The notes under the pieces are model-generated. The model worked only from the letters and a program-made list of their open reading frames with translations, searched no databases and had not been told where the DNA came from. The position numbers and the translations under genes are program-made. A stretch of 64,000 nucleotides of DNA from Eubacterium limosum (lineage in GTDB: Bacteria > Bacillota > Clostridia > Eubacteriales > Eubacteriaceae), in NCBI RefSeq assembly GCF_000807675.2, contig NZ_CP019962.1, positions 3,817,157 to 3,881,156 on the forward strand, written 5' to 3'. Shown one piece after another: positions 59,594 through 64,000 of this stretch; within the stretch, counting starts at the first letter, position 1, and each line of letters opens with the position of its first letter.

Positions 59594-61522
59594 CTAACGG
59601 ATCTTATCCAGAAGCATATTGTACTGGCGGTTTTCTGCATTGATTCCCAGTGATTTGATGCCTCCCTGCACACCAGTGTTCTTTTTGATCATCGACTCGA
59701 TATAATCGGAGTGCTGAGGCCCTGTTCGGAATATTTCCTCTGCACGGTGGTCTTCATCAATGCGGAAGCAGGACATAGTGCGGATAGTATGGTGGTCCTC
59801 CCCACGGACCGTAACACGGCCGCCTGGGCCATCAAAAAACACATTTCCGCTCTCAAGTGCTGAGATAACCGCTTCGGTTTCTGTTGTCCCGGCCATCTCC
59901 ACAGCCCGTTTATACAGGTACATGGCCGTATAGGCGGTTTCGGTATCCATGTTCATGTATGGTACATTCTGATGGTTGTAGACAGAGCGGAATTTCTTTA
60001 CATACTGCTGCGCTTTTGGGGTTTTTAATTCTTCAATGAACGATGCCATCACGTACATATTCTCAAGGACTGGCGCTTTCAGTTCAACATTCAATGGGTA
60101 CTCTGCGGCGACCTGTGTGGTTGCGTTGGGAATATAATTCAGTCCGCGCTCATGCCATTGGAGATAAAAACGATCCTGGTTGGGGTAAACGCACATAGAA
60201 AACAGAACATCGGTCTGTACCTGGAGAATACGATCAATGACTGATGTAAAATCCATCATTTTTTCATCGAGATATTCGATACCAACAACCTCTCCCCCCA
60301 GTTTGGGCACAAGGTATTTCACCCACTCAGCAGATAAAATACCATAATTATAATCTGCTGCCACAATATAGCATTTTGAACCATACTTTTTAAACAGGTA
60401 AGTCAGCATTTTTTCCATTTGCTGCTCCGGCATGGCCGATAAGCAGAAAACATAGTGCCCTGAAACACCACCCTCGGTCTGCTGGGTATTGAGATAGAGC
60501 GTCTTTGTCTGCTGAGCACAGCGCTGCATGATATCTCGTGAGGGAGACAGTGTTGACCCCATCAGTACATCCACATGCTTCTGTTGAGTGAGCTCGAGAG
60601 CCGCCCTGTTTGTCAGGTCAGACTGAGAACGGTCGTCACGAATCAATAATTGAATCTGTTTTCCATCGATGCCGCCTGCCTCATTAATCTCCTTTACTGC
60701 CAGCTGATAGGCCGCCTGCTTGCTCCGTTCTTCCTTTGAGGCGATGCCTGTCAAATCTCCGATAATGCCAATTTTAACCACAGGGCTGTCCTGTCCGATT
60801 TTTATATCCAGGTAAGTCATTTCTTCTGGAAAACAAATGGTCACCTCACAGCCCTTTTCAGGCTGTCCTATAATCGACGCCTTTCCATGAAACCGCTCTG
60901 CAATCCTGCGAACAGTCGCCAGACCGATACCATTTCCCTCGTAGGTTTCATTGCTCTCAAGCCGTTCAAATGCTTCAAAGACGCGATCCGCATAGTTCAT
61001 ATCAAAACCAATGCCGTTATCACGAAAATGAAACGCCACACCGCCATCACGTACTGTGGCAAAAACCCTGATCTGCGCTTTTGTTCTGTTTCTTGTAAAC
61101 TTAATACTATTTGAAAGAATATTCACGATCATCAGCTTGATCAGAAACAGATCGCCTGTAATCTCCGGCAAATCTTCCATACTTAGGATAACCTTCCGTT
61201 CCGGCTCTGCCCGCATCAATTCCTCAAAACACTGGCGGATGAGCAGTTGTGTATTAATGCGTATCCGATCAATATTTTTAAGATCGGCTTTAGAGTACTC
61301 CATCAGTCGTTTCACCATATCAGTCATTCCCTCACAGGTTCTGCGAATGGCATGAAGGTCCTCAATGGACTGCGGCGCAAGCCGGTCTCTGTTATCTTCT
61401 TCAATAAACTCAGCATATAGGCTGATTTCGCGGGCTGGTGTTTTCAACTCGTGGGCAACGGTATAGATAAAAGAATTGAGCTGCTCAGCCGTTTTTTCTT
61501 CCATTTGTTTTTTATCTTCCAT
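59594..61522 (-). CDS. Soluble histidine kinase fused to a urea/amide-type periplasmic-binding-protein domain
   Basis: 642 residues. HisKA at 10-80 with VAHELKTPAREISLY (phospho-His about 24) and HATPase at about 115-235 (NILSNSIKFTRN, DNGIGFD, GNGIGLATVRR). From about 247 a type-1 periplasmic-binding fold runs to the end: VVKIGIIGDLTG, KYGSKCYIVAADYNYG, MDFTSVIDRIL and EDHHTIRTMSCFRID match Peripla_BP_5 proteins (UrtA/AmiC/FmdD type). No signal or membrane helix separates the parts, so both should be cytoplasmic. ATG at 61520-61522 is chosen for GGAG nine bases upstream. No response regulator is adjacent. Confidence 0.85.
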   Translation of the reverse strand: MEDKKQMEEKTAEQLNSFIYTVAHELKTPAREISLYAEFIEEDNRDRLAPQSIEDLHAIRRTCEGMTDMVKRLMEYSKADLKNIDRIRINTQLLIRQCFEELMRAEPERKVILSMEDLPEITGDLFLIKLMIVNILSNSIKFTRNRTKAQIRVFATVRDGGVAFHFRDNGIGFDMNYADRVFEAFERLESNETYEGNGIGLATVRRIAERFHGKASIIGQPEKGCEVTICFPEEMTYLDIKIGQDSPVVKIGIIGDLTGIASKEERSKQAAYQLAVKEINEAGGIDGKQIQLLIRDDRSQSDLTNRAALELTQQKHVDVLMGSTLSPSRDIMQRCAQQTKTLYLNTQQTEGGVSGHYVFCLSAMPEQQMEKMLTYLFKKYGSKCYIVAADYNYGILSAEWVKYLVPKLGGEVVGIEYLDEKMMDFTSVIDRILQVQTDVLFSMCVYPNQDRFYLQWHERGLNYIPNATTQVAAEYPLNVELKAPVLENMYVMASFIEELKTPKAQQYVKKFRSVYNHQNVPYMNMDTETAYTAMYLYKRAVEMAGTTETEAVISALESGNVFFDGPGGRVTVRGEDHHTIRTMSCFRIDEDHRAEEIFRTGPQHSDYIESMIKKNTGVQGGIKSLGINAENRQYNMLLDKIR

Positions 61523-61577
61523 GGCTTGTATCTCCATATACTTTGTTAATTGCACAAACAAACCGACCAAATACAAA

Positions 61578-61605
61578 CAAAAAAATGCCGGCTCAACACC
61601 GGCAC
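61578..61605 (-). terminator. Terminator of the glycerate kinase gene
   Basis: GTGCCGG-TGTTGA-GCCGGCA then seven T on the minus strand, about 70 bases past the stop at 61674 and just before the kinase-fusion gene. Confidence 0.8.
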
Positions 61606-61673
61606 TGCTTTTTCAGGCTGTTAAGTCCTGATGATACTGTATCACGCTTCATGCTTCCAGGCAACAGCTTATC

Positions 61674-62909
61674 TTAACGTTTTACCAAAACCATTGCAAC
61701 ATCATTGACATTCGTACCTGTCGCCCCGGTCATCACTAAGCTTCCACAAGCCTTAAGGGCGTTATAAGCATCGTTCTCCTGAAGGGTATCGAATATCGAA
61801 ATTCCCAATTCGGATAACGCTGATTTTGTGTTTTCATCCACAAATCCACCTGCGGCATCTGTCGGCCCATCTGTACCGTCAGAGCCGACGCTGAAAACAG
61901 CCGTATCAAGACAATCTGAAATCTTATCAGCTGCCGCCAGAGCAATCTCCTGGTTGCGACCTCCTTTTCCTTTACCTGTCAGTCGGACAACAGTCTCTCC
62001 ACCAACGATCCAGGCACAGCTTTTTGTTGTCTCCTGGTGTGTCAGGGCAATATCCCCCAGCAGTGTTCCAGCTTCCCGCGCAACGCAATCGAGATGATCT
62101 GTTAAAAGCTCTGTTTTATAGCCGAGCTCTTCTGCAGCATTTCTGGCCGCTGTACAGAGTTCACGCACACTTCCGGTTATCACTGTCTCAACATTGTCAA
62201 GCTGCTTTGGTGTCTCCCGTTCCAAAGCATCCCATGCAGCTGATGAAAGCTTCAGCCCATACTTCCGTGCTACGTGCTTAGCGTCATCGGCTGTTGAGGA
62301 ATCCGGGTAAGCTGGTCCGCTGGCAATCATATCCAGCGGATCACCCACAATATCACTCAGAACAATACAGTATACCTGGGCAGGCTTACAGGCGAGGGCG
62401 AATCGCCCGCCTTTCACCCTGCTCATACGCTTGCGAAGCGTGTTCATCTCAACGATGTCCGCACCACTGGCCAGCAGCTGTTCTGTCAAATCAGCCAGTT
62501 CTCTTCCTGGAATCACTGGATCCTCGAACAATGCCGATCCACCTCCTGAGAGTAAAAACAGTACGGTGTCCTCCTGACTTAAGCCCTTAACCAGCTCAAG
62601 GGCTGCCTGTGTGCCTTTAAAAGAATTCTCATCCGGGACAGGATGTCCCGCCTCAATGCAGGTATAATCGGCGACAGGGCCTTTATTATAGCCGTATTTT
62701 GTCACAATTACGCCAGCCTCAATGCGTTTTCCTAACACCTTATCTGCTGCCTGCGCCATTTGCCAAGCCGCCTTACCTACCGCTACCAACCGCACCCGGC
62801 CATTTCCAAAATTTTTATTTTCAAGAGCCCTTTTGACTGCTTCATCCGGCAAAACGGCGTCAATTGATTTTTTTATAATATAATCTGCGTCTTCTCTGAT
62901 ACTTGGCAT
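61674..62909 (-). CDS. Glycerate 2-kinase (GckA / MOFRL family)
   Basis: 411 residues converting D-glycerate to 2-phosphoglycerate. The DUF4147 N-terminal domain has VAVGKAAWQMAQAA, EAGHPVPDENS and LLSGGGSALF; the MOFRL C-terminal domain has GGETVVRLTGKGKGGRNQEIAL and SVGSDGTDGPTDAAGG. I prefer the ATG at 62907-62909 (GAGG nine bases upstream) over one seven codons earlier without a site. Clusters with a C69 peptidase upstream; possible cotranscription. Confidence 0.9.
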   Translation of the reverse strand: MPSIREDADYIIKKSIDAVLPDEAVKRALENKNFGNGRVRLVAVGKAAWQMAQAADKVLGKRIEAGVIVTKYGYNKGPVADYTCIEAGHPVPDENSFKGTQAALELVKGLSQEDTVLFLLSGGGSALFEDPVIPGRELADLTEQLLASGADIVEMNTLRKRMSRVKGGRFALACKPAQVYCIVLSDIVGDPLDMIASGPAYPDSSTADDAKHVARKYGLKLSSAAWDALERETPKQLDNVETVITGSVRELCTAARNAAEELGYKTELLTDHLDCVAREAGTLLGDIALTHQETTKSCAWIVGGETVVRLTGKGKGGRNQEIALAAADKISDCLDTAVFSVGSDGTDGPTDAAGGFVDENTKSALSELGISIFDTLQENDAYNALKACGSLVMTGATGTNVNDVAMVLVKR

Positions 62910-62990
62910 TTTCTTAACCTCTGTTTTCATTTTGGATATTTCCGGATCGCTATGCTTATCCTGCTATTCCACAGATCTTAGAATCTGTTT

Positions 62991-64000
62991 TTAAACGCGG
63001 AACATCTTTTTAGCACGCTCAATAGCTGCCTGCGCTTCCGCAACACATTTTTCGGTATAAGCATAAAGCATATCTGCCGCTTCCTGCACTTTTCCATCAT
63101 TTTTCAATGCCGCCGCTCTCATCTCAACAGCATCGACCTCGGTCAGCCATTTACTTTCCAGTTCATCAAATAAGCTTCTTACAATCATATGGCGCTGTTC
63201 GTAGGTTTCTCCATCTGCGTCACCGTTGATTTCATCCAGCAGTGAACGCATATCCCACCAGAATGAACCTTCCTTATGGGTGTCTTCACGGTCGACATCT
63301 GACGGTGCACACATGGTTTTTCCAAAGGTTCCTGCCTTCTGTAAATATTCCGGCAAGCCTCTGGCGTCAATAAACAATGGGATATAAATGCTGCAGCATG
63401 GAACCACTGGCGCCCACCACATAACAGGCAGCTTCTTGCCATCATCGGGTAAAACCGCTACCATCGAGGAGGCAGTATTCCCCCAGGTGAATCCTGCCGG
63501 AGAATCGTGCATACAGATCGTAAGAAAATCCGGTGACGACGCATTGAAATATGGCCCTTCTAAAAAGGTGTCCTCATAGTGGTCGCGCAGAATACGTTTC
63601 ATATCTGTAACACCAATTTTTTCATCACGGCCTGCTGCCTGTGAAAGTAATTGCCGGGCACGCTGAACGCGGATATGAGAAAGCTGGCGTGGGTTGTTCT
63701 GATTGATATATGCCTTTGCAAAATCAAAAGCATCTCGTTTTTCCTCTGGCCACCAGCCCTTTTCAATCGCGTGGTCAATAAGATCACTGCAGCCGCTTGT
63801 CATATCTGTGCGAATACTGACCTCATTTGAAATGGCAGCATAGCCTTTTTCAATTTTACGTACAGCCCAACGGTTACCAGCGGTTTCAAGAATGTAGGCC
63901 TCTTTTTTATCTGCGATAATATAAGAATTATTGTAAGAGCCCGAAACCGTGTCCGACATCGGCACGCCAGAGCCCCACTGCCCGTACGCTTCAACCAGTT
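62991..64000 (-). CDS. C69-family dipeptidase, C-terminal part (cut by window edge)
   Basis: The frame is open from the right edge (reading LVEAYGQWGSGVPMSDT at the edge) to the stop at 62991, 336 codons visible. The sequence matches secernin-like/C69 (PepD-type) Ntn-hydrolases: SYIIADKKEAYILETAGNRWAV, AISNEVSIR and CMHDSPAGFTWGNTASSMVAVLP. The N-terminal nucleophile Cys lies outside the window, so activity cannot be judged. A 24-residue acidic/basic helical tail ends at KKMFRV. Confidence 0.85.
   Translation of the reverse strand, partial: LVEAYGQWGSGVPMSDTVSGSYNNSYIIADKKEAYILETAGNRWAVRKIEKGYAAISNEVSIRTDMTSGCSDLIDHAIEKGWWPEEKRDAFDFAKAYINQNNPRQLSHIRVQRARQLLSQAAGRDEKIGVTDMKRILRDHYEDTFLEGPYFNASSPDFLTICMHDSPAGFTWGNTASSMVAVLPDDGKKLPVMWWAPVVPCCSIYIPLFIDARGLPEYLQKAGTFGKTMCAPSDVDREDTHKEGSFWWDMRSLLDEINGDADGETYEQRHMIVRSLFDELESKWLTEVDAVEMRAAALKNDGKVQEAADMLYAYTEKCVAEAQAAIERAKKMFRV

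Noticed and set aside
1-64000. CRISPR arrays, tRNA/rRNA genes, prophage or insertion sequences
   Set aside because: No regularly spaced repeats, cloverleaf-type sequences, transposase, integrase or phage structural genes were seen on either strand.

Overview
The window reads as chromosomal DNA of a low-GC, strictly anaerobic Firmicute of the Clostridia. The gene content (AsrABC sulfite reductase, flavodoxin-type redox proteins, clostridial ferredoxin, ECF vitamin transporters, a CprABC-like transporter and an FmdE protein) and the protein style suggest a Eubacterium limosum-like acetogen. That placement is inference from gene content, not from a marker gene. I saw no rRNA, tRNA, insertion sequence, prophage or CRISPR array.

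Layout. 1-4.4 kb: sulfite module on the minus strand (yeiH-type exporter, asrA, asrB, truncated asrC) with a divergent LysR gene. 4.4-9.7 kb: a LytS-type kinase behind an unusual FUSC-HAD fusion, then a MarR/flavodoxin cluster. 9.9-14.7 kb: DUF6056 membrane protein, citrate synthase, DUF1905 protein, a frameshifted YgjP-type metallopeptidase and a Crp/Fnr regulator. 14.7-23 kb: SNF2 helicase downstream of a NarL-type two-component pair, divergent from an LnrLMN-like ABC exporter. 23-27 kb: FmdE protein, pantothenate-type ECF S component divergent from coaBC, and a split ThrE exporter. 27-32.3 kb: P-type ATPase behind a yybP-ykoY (Mn2+) riboswitch, and bioY-bioB-bioD behind a BirA-like operator. 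32.3-38.9 kb: flavin reductase, class B PBP, GNATs, a lipoprotein barnase with barstar, an orphan S24-like domain and a pirin. 38.9-43 kb: CprABC-like ABC transporter with OmpR-type regulator and kinase. 43-53.6 kb: small stress-type and envelope genes, panE, tspO, an M23 cell-wall hydrolase, tandem CarD-like genes, a kinase remnant, MATE and a divergent peptide deformylase. 53.6-58 kb: ribDE-ribBA-ribH plus a HAD phosphatase behind an FMN riboswitch. 58-64 kb: cupin, ferredoxin, DUF4180, a soluble histidine kinase fused to a periplasmic-binding-protein fold, glycerate 2-kinase and a C69 peptidase cut by the window edge.

How the genes work together. Several blocks are self-contained circuits: sulfite sensing, export and reduction; Mn2+-gated export; biotin uptake and the last two biosynthetic steps; FMN-gated riboflavin synthesis, with a phosphatase that could fill the usually unassigned dephosphorylation step; pantothenate uptake next to CoA synthesis; and two separate two-component/ABC exporter modules of the kind used against membrane-active antibiotics.

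The least conventional items are the soluble kinase-binding-protein fusion, the FUSC protein carrying a catalytically degenerate HAD domain, the lipid-anchored barnase, the orphan S24 fold without its lysine, the tandem CarD-like pair, two promoters with 19-bp spacers near the cupin/DUF4180 genes, and two decaying genes (YgjP metallopeptidase; cytidylate-kinase-like remnant). Start codons were chosen by Shine-Dalgarno position, so several differ from the longest open frame.
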